Assembly (NCBI GenBank): GCA_009767595.1 | Contig: VSDK01026441.1 | Coordinates: forward strand, 1 to 64,000 | DNA from: Symbiodinium kawagutii | Taxonomy: Eukaryota > Sar > Dinophyceae > Suessiales > Symbiodiniaceae | DNA: 64,000 nt | Reading direction: 5' to 3' | Shown: piece by piece, positions 24,181 to 34,307 of the stretch | Numbering within the stretch: the stretch's first letter is position 1 | Layout of the letters: every line of letters starts with the position of its first letter | Position numbers and translations under genes: made by a program | Notes under the pieces: generated by a model | Told to the model about the DNA's origin: nothing | The model's database searches: none | The model's input: the letters and a program-made list of their open reading frames with translations, nothing else

Positions 24181-26284
24181 CTGGGCAGGCGATGCTCGGT
24201 CTGTAATTATTTCTTGGTTTATCAATCTATCGCTTGATCTATTTATGTACACATATCAATGTACATGGGATTCAAGCAGGATATCTTGATACAAAAATAG
24301 ATAATAGACTATCCACAACTGAGTTACCTCCATGGAAATGCCAGAAAGCCGATCTTTGTGCATACACGGTTGTATTGTTTTACTTCAGGACAATCTGCGT
24401 CTATCTAGAAACAAACATGTATCTTATATGCTGTCTGACCAACAGTAAAGCGCTTGCAATAGCTGCAATTATTTTCCAGATCTGGATTTTCCAGCCCTTA
24501 CTAAATCTAAATTAGCCCTTATTGATTTTAAGTTACAGAATGTCAACTTGTTCCAGAGCAGCTGCAATAATAGTGCAACATTCACAATAGCTGCAAATAT
24601 TTTCCAGAAAAATCCAAAATTATCAGATTTCCCCCTTCCTTAGTTATAGAAGGGCTAATTTAAATTTAGTTTTGATCCAGAAAACCAGCTCACAACCAGT
24701 ATTAAAGTTGCTAATTGTGATTAAATTCTCTTCAATAAGCAAAACAAACCTTTACAAATTCAAAAAAAAATACCTTGTCCAAAACAGCTGTTTTCTTTTT
24801 TACAATTCTTCTAAAAAATTGCAAAAAAACGGTTCTCAAAGGGTACCCCGTTGCAAGCTCCTGCATTTGCTGTTATAAATTGAAATTAGCAACTGCAATA
24901 AGAAACAACTTCCCTGGCTCATGTCTATTTTTTTGTTGTTTATTGTTTTTGAATTGTCGTTAAAAAGAAAGCTAAGAAAAGAAAAGAAAAGAAAGAAAGA
25001 AGCCTTCGGGGAGAGTCGTTGGGAGAGTCTTGGGGAGAGCCCAGATTTCAGATAGACATTTGCAAAGCAGACCCCCAAAAAGGAAAAATAAAGTAAAAGA
25101 TTTAGGGGGGTTACTATTGGCCAGACAACATTACATAGATTGCGTTGCAAATATACACATATGTATGTAGTCGTTTGTTATTGCTGAACGCATTTACATG
25201 ATTGTATATACATTTATTTTTCACACATGTTCACATACGTATGTATATACATGCATATATTTGCACATTTTCATCATACGTCCAGATACGGTACATATGA
25301 AGTTACCTACAATTTTATTTTCCCACATTGCATGCTGCGCTCAGTGCCTGACGCTGCAAGGCAAAAGTAGCCTTGAACCAACGCACAAAGTCCTTCGAGC
25401 CTTGAAAGGTCGTTTAACCAGCTGGCATGCGTGGGTCATGCGCATGGCCCGTCCGCACCACCCGCAAACGTGAAGAGATAGGTAAGATGAGTGTAGGAAC
25501 AACAAAAAATTCCTGAACTAATCAAACTGTTGGACCGTGTACATGTGTGTATTACAACTACTGTATCAATATGTAGATATAGATATATGTATAATTATGT
25601 ATGTGTGTGTGTGTCAGATATTTTGCCACCATGCAATGCAGCAATTACCAAGGGTCTCAGTAGACACCGGGCATTCATGACATAGGAGCCCTAACATCAA
25701 CCAACCTGCATATGCCGCTAGCAACGGGGCCAAAAATTCAGCATATTAACAGGCAAGTTTACATGTTTTGTGTATGTCTATTGATCTAATCAATCTATCC
25801 ATCTATCTATCTGTTTGTTGCATGTACTCATGTTGACTACCAGAAGTACAAACTTCTGTGGGGAAATGTACCGTGCATTGTATGCGATTGGTGCTGTGTT
25901 TGCGAACACAAATTGTGTCATAGTCATACTCGATTAGTTTTACAGGGCGGTGTCATCCTAACCATAGCTCGGAAGATCTTATATGGTGTGAAAAAATGTT
26001 TCTACGGGGAAATGATTCAAAAAAGCAGCATTAATTTTGTCTATCAAAGGTTTCTGCCTGATGAATCCTTTCAAAGGCAGTCAGGTGATTGTCTTTTTCG
26101 ATGGAGGTACTCATCAACCATCCCGAAATGTTCACCCTGAGACGTGCAGAGTTTCACTGCTTCCCAACAATCTCCATTGACTCCAAGGGTTTGACAGTGA
26201 TTGAAAGGCTTCCAGCAAGTACCCAGCTTTGTTGCCAACTTGGCACCTACCAACGATTAGTTCACGGTTTCAGTCACATGTGTC

Positions 26285-26497
26285 GTGACAAACAGGGCTT
26301 TTTCCCAAACCCAGGAGAGAGTGGGATTCACGGATGCCGTGGAGCCTGCCATGCAGTTGTACTTGGAGGACTTCTGTTTTGATGGACCTTCTGCATGGAA
26401 ACGTGCAGCGAAGACCATAGGGTTATTTCTGAGCCTGATGGTCCTGCTGTCCCTCGGTACAGAGTTTTGTTGCCAGTACACCGAATGGAAGAGTTAA
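26285..26497 (+). CDS. Possible exon with a membrane segment
   Basis: After the acceptor-like TTTTTCCCAAACCCAG (ending at about 26322) the frame reads ERVGFTDAVEPAMQLYLEDF, then a hydrophobic TIGLFLSLMVLLSLG segment, ending EWKS at TAA. Minus-strand ORFs over the same bases are also protein-like, so the strand of this 1.5-kb stretch is unresolved. Confidence 0.3.
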   Translation: MTNRAFSQTQERVGFTDAVEPAMQLYLEDFCFDGPSAWKRAAKTIGLFLSLMVLLSLGTEFCCQYTEWKS

Positions 26498-26817
26498 TGT
26501 TGGCCATGATCATATTGGTTGGTCATGGAGAACCATGTTACGTACCCAAGGATGGTGGTTCATTGGATCACAAGAAGCTTGCGGGATGCAGTTGAGCTTG
26601 AAGAGCTTGAAGTTTCTCATCCCACCAAGCCCAAGCAGTTTCAGGCCGCCAGTGGACACCAGGAACCACACCAATGAAGGTTTGGGAGTCCCAAAGTTCA
26701 AGGAATCTACAAAGAAACAGTATTAAAATGTTCAAAATTATCTTCACAGTTCTGCATGATTATACTTCCATGAGAACCGTGGAGCATTTGGCGAAAGTGT
26801 CCCATGCATCACCAAAT

Positions 26818-27012
26818 TTACTTTGCGTCATCTCTTTCTCGGGGGCTGAGGCCCATGTTATCCTTTGCGGCCTTGATGGTTCCGTTCCCTTCACCTAAAG
26901 AAGGCTTCTTCAGCAACTGGGTGCCCTGGCAATTCACAATATGGACAGATAACCTGAGACCGGCATGCACTAAAACATCGTGGAAGGTGGTGATCCCAGA
27001 TGCTATGAGCAA
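26818..27012 (-). CDS. Unrecognised ORF, part of a minus-strand ORF series
   Basis: Reads ASGITTFHDVLVHAGLRLSV and LLKKPSLGEGNGTIKAAKDN to TAA. An acceptor-like CTCATAG lies at its start. With 27063-27341 and 27359-27556 it forms a run of minus-strand ORFs separated by short gaps, as exons of one gene might be. Confidence 0.3.
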   Translation of the reverse strand: MLIASGITTFHDVLVHAGLRLSVHIVNCQGTQLLKKPSLGEGNGTIKAAKDNMGLSPRERDDAK

Positions 27013-27062
27013 TTTTTAACCTGCCCCATGAATGCGACGGCAAGGTTGTATCTAGGGTCTTG

Positions 27063-27341
27063 TCAATGGTTTTTTGGGTAAGGCCGCTGCTGCAATCTTA
27101 TGCGCAGATGTCTACTTTGTTGTTGTTGGTTCTCAGACTTTTTATCTTTGGCCAGTCTTGGTGACTGGAGGCTTGCCACAATCCCTTTAACAACGTCACT
27201 GATCAATTGCCAAAAGCTGCTTGAATTACACAAATCCAGCCCTCGAGGATGGGAAAGCAGTGGGTCAGACAGACTAAAAGTATTGGGGCATGGCCTCAGA
27301 GATAGAGCTGGGGTGAGCTGGGGCATGCTGATATAGTACAA
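27063..27341 (-). CDS. Unrecognised ORF, part of a minus-strand ORF series
   Basis: The C-terminal two thirds read SFWQLISDVVKGIVASLQSP, then a K/Q/R-rich hydrophilic stretch ending at TGA. The plus-strand ORF over it is also open. No known domain. Confidence 0.28.
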   Translation of the reverse strand: MYYISMPQLTPALSLRPCPNTFSLSDPLLSHPRGLDLCNSSSFWQLISDVVKGIVASLQSPRLAKDKKSENQQQQSRHLRIRLQQRPYPKNH

Positions 27342-27358
27342 GTGTGCACTTGTTCAAA

Positions 27359-27556
27359 TCATTCAGCGGAAACGGGAAGAGCCTTTTTAAAAACCTTGTG
27401 ATGAATTGATTCAAACGATTTCATTTGGTATGAAGATACTTGCATTCTAGAAACAGGTGATCCAGTAAAAGGAACAACTAATATCAAACAGGACATATTA
27501 TAAGCATGAGTGGAAACAACTGTAGTGTTGCGAGCATCCTTGAGCGGGCCTACCAA
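27359..27556 (-). CDS. Unrecognised ORF, part of a minus-strand ORF series
   Basis: Reads GPLKDARNTTVVSTHAYNMS and ESIHHKVFKKALPVSAE to TGA. Balanced composition; there is no competing long plus frame here, unlike its neighbours. Confidence 0.3.
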   Translation of the reverse strand: MVGPLKDARNTTVVSTHAYNMSCLILVVPFTGSPVSRMQVSSYQMKSFESIHHKVFKKALPVSAE

Positions 27557-27785
27557 TTTCTTCTACCAAACACGATAGTGCTTTCTTACCATGTACCCTC
27601 CCCATCGACTGGCGGCGTTGACCATCGTTGACCTGCTTTATGCACACAGGGAAGATCACCGATGGTTTTACACCCTTGGGGCCAGCCCTGGATTTCCACC
27701 AGTTATCGTGAAAAGCAATGTGTAAATTGCACCTTTTCTACCGTCTCTATACATTGATATATTTACATAAATATTACTGTATATA

Positions 27786-27872
27786 CAATATTTACATACA
27801 TATATACATACATGTATATATATATATATACATGTTTATTTATATACAATATATGTACATTCATTTACATAC

Positions 27873-27914
<42 letters not shown>

Positions 27915-27921
27915 GCATATG

Positions 27922-27963
<42 letters not shown>

Positions 27964-28103
27964 TATACGCCTTTATATATACAATTTTTACATACATATA
28001 CATATACATATATATATCTATGTATATGTCTTTACTTATACAATATTCACATACATGTATATATATATATAGATATATATATATATATATTTATTTATTT
28101 ATA
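27786..28103 (+). repeat. TATACA microsatellite
   Basis: About 320 bp dominated by the hexamer TATACA/CATATA with TATA runs. It ends directly before the ORF at 28105. Confidence 0.93.
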
Positions 28104-28104
28104 T

Positions 28105-28313
28105 TCACACATGACCCAAGATTTGTGGTGGAGCTTCCCAAGGCCTTTAATTTCTTCGCCCATCCTATCTTGAACTACGTGCCCGCGCGAGCACAACTGG
28201 AGCTTTTCTCGCGGACAATCGAACCTTCCGATGCTCGCAAAGCATGTTTGATGGTTCACAAGACTGCTTGTCAGCTGCTGTGTAGCTCATTGTTTTTACT
28301 CATGCTATCTTGA
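28105..28313 (+). CDS. Possible exon following the TATACA microsatellite
   Basis: RFVVELPKAFNFFAHPILNY and PARAQLELFSRTIEPSDARK with G/C-rich third positions, ending at TGA after a short hydrophobic run. The sequence changes sharply from microsatellite to GC-rich coding-like DNA at about 28105. The frame continues upstream into the repeat, so the true 5' end is unknown. Confidence 0.38.
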
Positions 28314-29260
28314 GGAGGCTGTGGTTCTTGATAATCCAATGAGGCAATATTTTGTTTGCGCCCTTTGCTCAAGTTCACTCACTGGATCTACTATGGCAAT
28401 CTGGAGCTATGTCAATGAGTGAAAGCAGATGTAATAAAAGGTGTTACAATGCTGGTGTCGCTTTTGGGGTCGAAGAATGCACGGTGCTCTTGTTCAGCAC
28501 AAATGATCAGAGTTGATCAGTTGGTCATTCCCGTTCTCATGGTGGTCTTTATCACATGTGTCATGTTGTCATGATGCATCATCTTGCATCATACATCAAC
28601 ACATCAACACATCAATGCGTCGACATGAATATGCATATATATATATATATATATTTATATTTCACATAGGAATATGTTTCATTCATGGTGAGTTGATTCC
28701 TTAGTGGGTGGTGTTGTTGGGTAATTTTCTTTGCTTGAATTCTATTGGTGTAGAACGCGTGCATATGTACACTGTTCCTCATGCATTTACTTATCCAGCA
28801 GTTGGGTCGCCAGAAAGCCAACTAGTCACTTAGCGACTTAGTTACTTAGATTAGTTGAATGCTAAATCAGTCAGTTTTCCTATTTGTTGAGGTGGTTGTT
28901 AGTTGATTTGTTCGTTTGGAAGACATATTTTATTGCGTGGTAGTCAGGGAGGAAAAGGAAGGAGGGTTTGGAATTTGCTTTTTTGACTTTTTGTTATTTT
29001 CCGGGACTGGTTAATGTTACATTTTGTTGTAATTGTAATGATCTTCTCATACTATACCTGATCAACTACCCTACCCCCCTGCATACCAGCCTATTCCTTC
29101 CCAGGTTGATATCATTTTTGTTACTTCCCTGCCACTTTTGCAACGCATCAGTACAGCGTGCTCCCCCTCACAAATACATATACAATGTGAATCAATGTGG
29201 CAGTACCTGCCCTATTTGACCAATTTCAAAGTCCAAATCTTTTAGCTTCCACAACATGCG
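28314..29260. other. No gene seen
   Basis: Contains a TA run at 28631-28655 and CATCAACACATCAA words; short ORFs only. Confidence 0.5.
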
Positions 29261-29482
29261 TTGTTTGAAACTGCCACTGCTACTGGGAACACATGTGATT
29301 GTTTGCAATCGCATTGTACATGTGAAAATCACGAAATACCTGCACTCCATGTCAGGGGTTCCATAGCTGTAAAGCATTGTAAAGCCAGTCCAAAAACTCA
29401 AAGCCTCAATGCCGATGCAAAATCTCTAGGACGGCGATCCAAATGGCCAATGGACCTCCAAAACATAGAAAGTATGTCGTGA
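29261..29482 (+). CDS. Unrecognised 73-codon ORF
   Basis: Contains a Cys/His-rich stretch (CDCLQSHCTCENHE) followed by a basic tail, ending at TGA. The next plus ORF starts 10 bp later. The cysteine pattern does not match a finger I know. Confidence 0.28.
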   Translation: MFETATATGNTCDCLQSHCTCENHEIPALHVRGSIAVKHCKASPKTQSLNADAKSLGRRSKWPMDLQNIESMS

Positions 29483-29491
29483 ACGAATGGA

Positions 29492-29692
29492 ATGCTCAAT
29501 GTTTCTGTTTCAGGGCTGCCAGTGCCGAGTTCATGTCATTTTGGATCACAGCTAGGTATCGTTACATTAGGCACATATCACTCCACTGAAGTGGTGCCGT
29601 TTCTTGTCCAGTCCTGCGGCTTGTACCTCGCAGAATCTCAGGTACAGGTGTTCTGCGATACGCTGGACATCCCAAGAACAGTACTAGTATGA
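29492..29692 (+). CDS. Unrecognised 66-codon ORF with ATG
   Basis: Starts at ATG and reads SQLGIVTLGTYHSTEVVPFL and SCGLYLAESQVQVFCDTLDI to TGA. Little competition from other frames. No known family. Confidence 0.33.
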   Translation: MLNVSVSGLPVPSSCHFGSQLGIVTLGTYHSTEVVPFLVQSCGLYLAESQVQVFCDTLDIPRTVLV

Positions 29693-30268
29693 ACAGCCGT
29701 TGTTGGGGTGTTCACAGTTGAGTTTGGAGGCTGATTTGGTGTCGCCATGATGTCAGAGGATGTTAGACGTACCATCATGGAGTTTATGATGGCATGTGTG
29801 ATCACAGTAGTATCTCAGGAGAGATATCGGGTGCGTTGGATCGTCCAATGGATTCCTCTGGTGGATCCTATTGTTTCTTGGGGCGGCGTTGGCTGGGTCT
29901 GGCTTCGACCCAGATGATAACATGATTTGTATCCAAGGCTGGGTTTCTCATGGTTTCTCCAATGCCAAGAGGATATGATTAGTATAATATACTGTAGTAA
30001 TCTTGCCAGTGTCATATGATAGTCGCAATGACCAACAATTGAAATACCAGGTTTTCGGAAGCGTAACTCACCTATGATTTAGAACATTGTGCCACAATCA
30101 AAGCTTCAGTGAATGAAAGATGTTGAAGCAGCCACACAGGAGGTGAGCTACGCTAGACGTCTTTTTGGGATTGAGGATAGACCCAGCATTTCAGCATTTG
30201 GATAAGTTTAGAGAAATCCATGTCATCCCTGTCCATGTGAGAATCTGAGAGGGGTCCGGGCACGGCCG
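29693..30268. other. No gene seen
   Basis: Unique sequence; no ORF above 66 codons and no repeat noticed. Confidence 0.5.
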
Positions 30269-30544
30269 CTAAGCTGGTTCTGCTAGGAAATCAACGACAT
30301 TACATGGTTGATTATGCGTCGCTGCGTAACACTGGTCTTTCTTTTCCGTTTTGGCACTTTGGTCTAAGTGTGGCTCAGCATGTGCCGTCAGGACCATAAA
30401 TGTACGGCAAACACATCTAAGCACCGACCAGGCTGATTCCTTTGAGATCATCAAGATTTGAAAAAAGTCCTTTGATGGCGCAAAAATTGTGATAGATCCA
30501 GACCTGCAACGTGAGTCCCACCTGTAGGAAAAGGTTCTCTTCAT
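30269..30544 (-). CDS. Unrecognised 91-codon ORF with ATG
   Basis: Begins with ATG; reads SGSITIFAPSKDFFQILMIS and EPHLDQSAKTEKKDQCYAAT to TAG. Composition is that of a normal protein. Another minus frame (30417-30668) overlaps its 5' part. Confidence 0.35.
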   Translation of the reverse strand: MKRTFSYRWDSRCRSGSITIFAPSKDFFQILMISKESAWSVLRCVCRTFMVLTAHAEPHLDQSAKTEKKDQCYAATHNQPCNVVDFLAEPA

Positions 30545-30706
30545 AATATGGATTTGTCCTGTGCTGAAAAAGCGGTATAAACACTTTGCAGGAGCATGTT
30601 GGATTATAGGACATGATAAGCAACAGTTGGATAGGTTGGAAGGAGCTTGTGCACCCTGATGGTCGCAACCAGCTGGACCAGCCCGTGTTGAGGGCCCCAG
30701 GGTGGC

Positions 30707-30928
30707 TTACGAAGACATGGCCCCATAGAAACTGACGAGTTTTACCACATCAGACTGCGCCTCCCAGTCTCCCTGACTTCCCTTGCCTAGGTTTGCTTGT
30801 CGATCCACAGCATTGCCAGCATGTTTGGCGTTTATCCACTGCCCTATGCGGTAGTAACAGGCTGTATTCCTGGAGTTATTGCCTCCTTGATCGTGGCTGG
30901 TGCCTTGACACTGAGACGTTGTGACCAA
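30707..30928 (-). CDS. Unrecognised 73-codon ORF
   Basis: Upstream of 30269-30544 on the same strand. Reads NNSRNTACYYRIGQWINAKH and NLGKGSQGDWEAQSDVVKLV to TAA. It could be an exon of the same gene; the start is not ATG. Confidence 0.3.
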   Translation of the reverse strand: MVTTSQCQGTSHDQGGNNSRNTACYYRIGQWINAKHAGNAVDRQANLGKGSQGDWEAQSDVVKLVSFYGAMSS

Positions 30929-31269
30929 TTCAATCTGCTCATTTGACAGTTGATAAAGATGGATAAATGGAAATGCTCAACTATGGTTAAGCCATGTGAA
31001 CCATGGTTAACCCATGTTGACCCCTCAAGTGGTTGCGTTTAGATACGTTTGCTGCTCTACAATCGTTGGTGATCGAAATAACCCATGGTTGCCAGGAACT
31101 TTGGCAACGATCAGTCGTCAACTCTTTCTGTTTTCCGCCTTTGGCATGGGATGCATGTTTTTTTTCACGTGTTTATTTTTCCCCAATCTTCGCGCCGCAT
31201 CGCGGCTAGGTCCGCCAGCACTGTGGAAATGCAGAGGGCAGCACCAGGCATTCTTTTTGATGGCATTTT

Positions 31270-32202
31270 CTGTGCACATCTTGCCGTATGTTGGGCCAAT
31301 TTTGGAATTTGGGATACATTAGAAGACATGCTGGAAATTGGCCCATGTTGGCCTCATGTTGGACTCCCCAAAGCGCACTCATTTGCAAAAAACAGAGGTG
31401 TGAAATGATTGCGCAGTTTGGCGCGCCTGGCAATATATTGGCCGACATGTTGGGTGAGTTTTGGTGCGTTGGGCTCACATTGGGCCTCATCGGACCCAAC
31501 TTCACCCCATGCTCACCCATTGGGCCTCATCTTAGCCACATTTTGGCGTATGTTCGCTAAATGTTGGGCCATTGTTTCCCATGTTGGGCGCATCTTGCTA
31601 TGCCCATGTTGCAGCCATCTTACCCATCTTGACCCCATGTTGGCCGCATGTTGGGCCTATGTTGGAGCCGCGTTGGACCAATCTCGCCTAAAAGTAACTC
31701 TTCAAAAAAAAATCAAAACAGTGGATTCTAGAGTAAAAAAGGGGTCAGGGGCCCATGTTGGGGACTTTGGGCCCCATGTTGGGCACATTTGGGCATGTGT
31801 TGGGCCAATGTTGGGGGTAGTGTGTGCAATTCTGGTAATGTGTTGCTGCATGTTAGGGCCGTCTTGGGGGGACGTTCGCCACATCGGACCCATCATGTCA
31901 ACATGTTGGCGACCTCATGTTGGCCCATATGGCCTATTGTGCCAGTTTTCCCACATGCTTTAAAAACAACATCTAAAAACAGCGGGGTTTCCCAGAATGG
32001 TTCTTCAAGGCACATCTTGGTGCATGTTGGAGCCATGTTGGGGTGAGTGGGCCCCTTGTGCCCAATGTTGGGCAAATGTTGGCCATCTTGACCAATGTTG
32101 GCTGCATGCTCGACCCATGTTTGAGTCCAGTTGGACCAATTTCGCCGAAAAGTCATTGTTCACAAAACCTTCAAAAACATTGGTTTCCAGATCCATAAAC
32201 AG
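31270..32202 (+). repeat. Degenerate CATGTTGGGC-type repeat region
   Basis: Dozens of variants of CCATGTTGGGC/CATCTTGGCC occur every 10-30 bp. A longer block (TTGGACCAAT, then TCGCC, then an A-rich stretch and CAGTGGATTC-like sequence) occurs at 31672-31738 and again near 32131-32202, giving a higher-order period of about 460 bp. Plus-strand ORFs here (for example 31409-31963) translate to monotonous M/L/G/P/H/V peptides and look like repeat artefacts. Confidence 0.75.
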
Positions 32203-32210
32203 CCCCCCCC

Positions 32211-32218
32211 AGCCAAAA
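32211..32218. repeat. Target site duplication AGCCAAAA (left)
   Basis: The same 8 bp recur at 34300-34307, just outside the right inverted repeat. Flanking C and G also match, so the true duplication could be 8, 9 or 10 bp. Confidence 0.6.
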
Positions 32219-32264
32219 GGGCGGGGGGTCGCTTCGGGCTTACTTTTTGGATCGCTTCGGGCTT
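32219..32264 (+). repeat. Left terminal inverted repeat
   Basis: Begins GGGCGGGGGGTCGCTTCGGG, then TTACTTTTTGGATCGC. It pairs with the right end (34254-34299) with one single-base indel and a handful of substitutions, about four fifths identical by eye. Confidence 0.65.
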
Positions 32265-32309
32265 ACTTTTTGGATCGCTTCGGGCGTACTTTTTGGATCG
32301 CTTCGGGCG
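32229..32309 (+). repeat. 23-bp subterminal repeat, left block
   Basis: TCGCTTCGGGC starts at 32229, 32252, 32275 and 32298, a strict 23-bp period. Its reverse complement (GCGCCCGAAGCGATCC) matches the GCGCCCAAAGTGATCC units of the right block, so the two blocks are the same repeat in opposite orientation. Confidence 0.85.
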
Positions 32310-32547
32310 CAAAATGATCCTTGTCTGGCCGGCGCGGCAATTCTGCGACTCTTGAGCGTCTCTTTCGGAGCCTCCTACGCGTCAGTCACCTGTCGTTGCC
32401 TGTGCCCCCTCACTCTTGTTTGTGGTGGGCGTGCCATTTGGTGCGAATGGAATGTCCTTCCTCCTGTGCCCCCTCGCTGTTGTCTCTGGCGCGCGTGGCA
32501 GTTGGTGCGCATGGGCTATCCTTTCTAATGGGCTATCCTTTCTATAC

Positions 32548-33990
32548 TTGTCAAGGTAGTCATCCAACATCGTTGCTGTCTATGTTCCCCACCCCCCCAA
32601 AACCCTAAAGGTTGGTGGCCATATGTCAAGGTAATCATCCAACATCGTTGGCTGTCCATGTTCCCCACCCCCCCAAAAACCTTAAAGGTTGGTGGTCAAA
32701 GTAGTCATCCAACATCGTTGCCTGTCTATGTTCCCCACCCCCCCAAAAACCCTAAAGGTTGGTGGTCAAAGTAGTCATCCAACATCGTTGCGTGTCTATG
32801 TTCCCCACCCCCCAATACCCCAAAAGTGGTGGTCAAAGTAGTCATCCAACATCGTTGCCTGGCTATGTTCCCCACCCCCCCAATACCCTAAAGGTTAGTG
32901 GCAATATGTCAAGGTAGTCATCCAACATCGTAGCCTGGCTATGTTCCCCACCCCCCCAAAACCCTCAAGGTTGCTGGCCATATGTCAAAGTAGTCATCCA
33001 ACATCGTTGCCTGGCTATGTTCCCCACCCCCCCAAAACCCTCAAGGTTGCTGGCCATATGTCAAAGTAGTCATCCAACATCGTTGCCTGGCTATGTTCCC
33101 CACCCCCCCAAAACCCTCAAGGTTGCTGGCCATATGTCAAAGTAGTCATCCAACATCGTTGCCTGGCTATGTTCCCCACCCCCCCAAAACCCTCAAGGTT
33201 GCTGGCCATATGTCAAAGTAGTCATCCAACATCGTTGCCTGGCTATGTTCCCCACCCCCCCAAAACCCTCAAGGTTGCTGGCCATATGTCAAAGTAGTCA
33301 TCCAACATCGTTGCCTGGCTATGTTCCCCACCCCCCCAAAACCCTCAAGGTTGCTGGCCATATGTCAAAGTAGTCATCCAACATCGTTGCCTGGCTATGT
33401 TCCCCACCCCCCCAAAACCCTCAAGGTTGCTGGCCATATGTCAAAGTAGTCATCCAACATCGTTGCCTGGCTATGTTCCCCACCCCCCCAAAACCCTCAA
33501 GGTTGCTGGCCATATGTCAAAGTAGTCATCCAACATCGTTGCCTGGCTATGTTCCCCACCCCCCCAAAACCCTCAAGGTTGCTGGCCATATGTCAAAGTA
33601 GTCATCCAACATCGTTGCCTGGCTATGTTCCCCACCCCCCCAAAACCCTAAAGGTTGGTGGCAATATGTCAAGGTAGTCATCCAACATCGTTGGCTGTCC
33701 ATGTTCCCCACCCCCCCAAAACCCTAAAGGTTGGTGGTCAAAGTAGTCATCCAATGTTCCCCACCCCCCCAAACCCTCAAGGTTGGTGACCATATGTCAA
33801 GGTACTCATCCAACATCATAGCCTGGCTATGTTCCCTACCCCCCCAAAACCCTCAAGGTTGCTGGCCATATGTCAAAGTAGTCATCCAATGTTCCCCACC
33901 CCCCCAAAACCCTCAAGGTTGCTGGCCAGGTGTCAAAGTAGTCATCCAATGTTCCCCACCCCCCCAAAACCCTAAAGGTTGGTGGCCAAA
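32548..33990 (+). repeat. 76-bp minisatellite, about 20 copies, C-rich
   Basis: The unit contains GTAGTCATCCAACATCG, a run GTTCCCCACCCCCCC and CAAAACCCTCAAGG. The period is exactly 76 bp from about 32941 to 33640, where copies are virtually identical; outer copies are diverged, and near 33870-33990 a variant lacking 16 bp has a 60-bp period. On the minus strand nearly every unit reads GGGTTTTGGGGGGGTGGGG, a canonical four-run G-quadruplex pattern. Homogenised centre and worn edges are typical of unequal exchange. Confidence 0.95.
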
Positions 33991-33996
33991 TGCAAT

Positions 33997-34290
33997 TTGC
34001 GCCCAAAGTGATCCGAAAAGTGCGCCCAAAGTGACCCCCCGACACTTCCGGCGGTCAATGTGCGCCCAACCAAGGTGATCCTAAATGTGCGCCCAAAGTG
34101 ACCCCAGGAAGGTCTAGTTAGACTTGCGCCCAAAGTGATCCAAAAACTGCGCCCAAAGTGACCCCCCGACACTTCCGGCGGTCAATGTGCGCCCAACCAA
34201 GGTGATCCTAAATGTGCGCCCAAAGTGACCCCAGGAAGGTCTAGTTAGACTTGCGCCCAAAGTGATCCAAAAACTGCGCCCAAAGTGACC
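33997..34290 (+). repeat. 24-bp subterminal repeats and 127-bp duplication, right block
   Basis: GCGCCCAAAGTGA(T/C)CC-type units recur about ten times, some 24 bp apart. A higher-order 127-bp unit (34021-34147) is duplicated in tandem from 34148, essentially without change, so the duplication is recent. Confidence 0.85.
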
Positions 34291-34299
34291 CCCCTGCCC
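34254..34299 (-). repeat. Right terminal inverted repeat
   Basis: Its reverse complement begins GGGCAGGGGGGTCACTTTGG and continues with GTTTTTGGATCAC, the counterpart of the left end. Confidence 0.65.
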
Positions 34300-34307
34300 A
34301 GCCAAAA
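34300..34307. repeat. Target site duplication AGCCAAAA (right)
   Basis: Partner of 32211-32218; it follows the last base of the right inverted repeat. Confidence 0.6.

Larger units (their letters stand above)
23158..26070. other. No recognised gene
   Basis: Holds the 10-bp CCATGG repeat, a TTG-rich stretch near 23940-24000, MITE-like copy B, an AT-rich section with AAAAAG runs (24600-25100), and a GC-richer patch at 25340-25470 that could be an exon (SLEPTHKVLRALKGRLTSWH). Confidence 0.5.
32219..34299. mobile_element. Putative non-autonomous TIR element with internal minisatellite
   Basis: The left end (from GGGCGGGGGGTC at 32219) and the reverse complement of the right end (GGGCAGGGGGGTC ending at 34299) align for about 46 bp, with differences that are mainly transitions. 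AGCCAAAA sits just outside both ends (32211-32218 and 34300-34307); the shared direct repeat can be read as up to 10 bp. The interior holds 23/24-bp subterminal repeats facing opposite ways at the two ends, a GC-rich non-coding stretch, and a 76-bp tandem array. No transposase is visible, so it would be mobilised in trans. An 8-bp duplication suggests hAT; a 9-10 bp one would fit MULE. The assignment is inference from structure. Confidence 0.65.

Noticed and set aside
27718..28173. 151-codon ORF of Y/I/H repeats
   Set aside because: A translation of the TATACA microsatellite; only the part after 28105 looks like protein.
31409..31963. 184-codon ORF
   Set aside because: Translation of CATGTTGGGC-type repeats into M/L/G/P/H/V monotony, with a competing frame of the same kind.
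32548..33990. CRISPR-like array
   Set aside because: The 76-bp units are contiguous and near-identical with no variable spacers, and this is a eukaryotic minisatellite.
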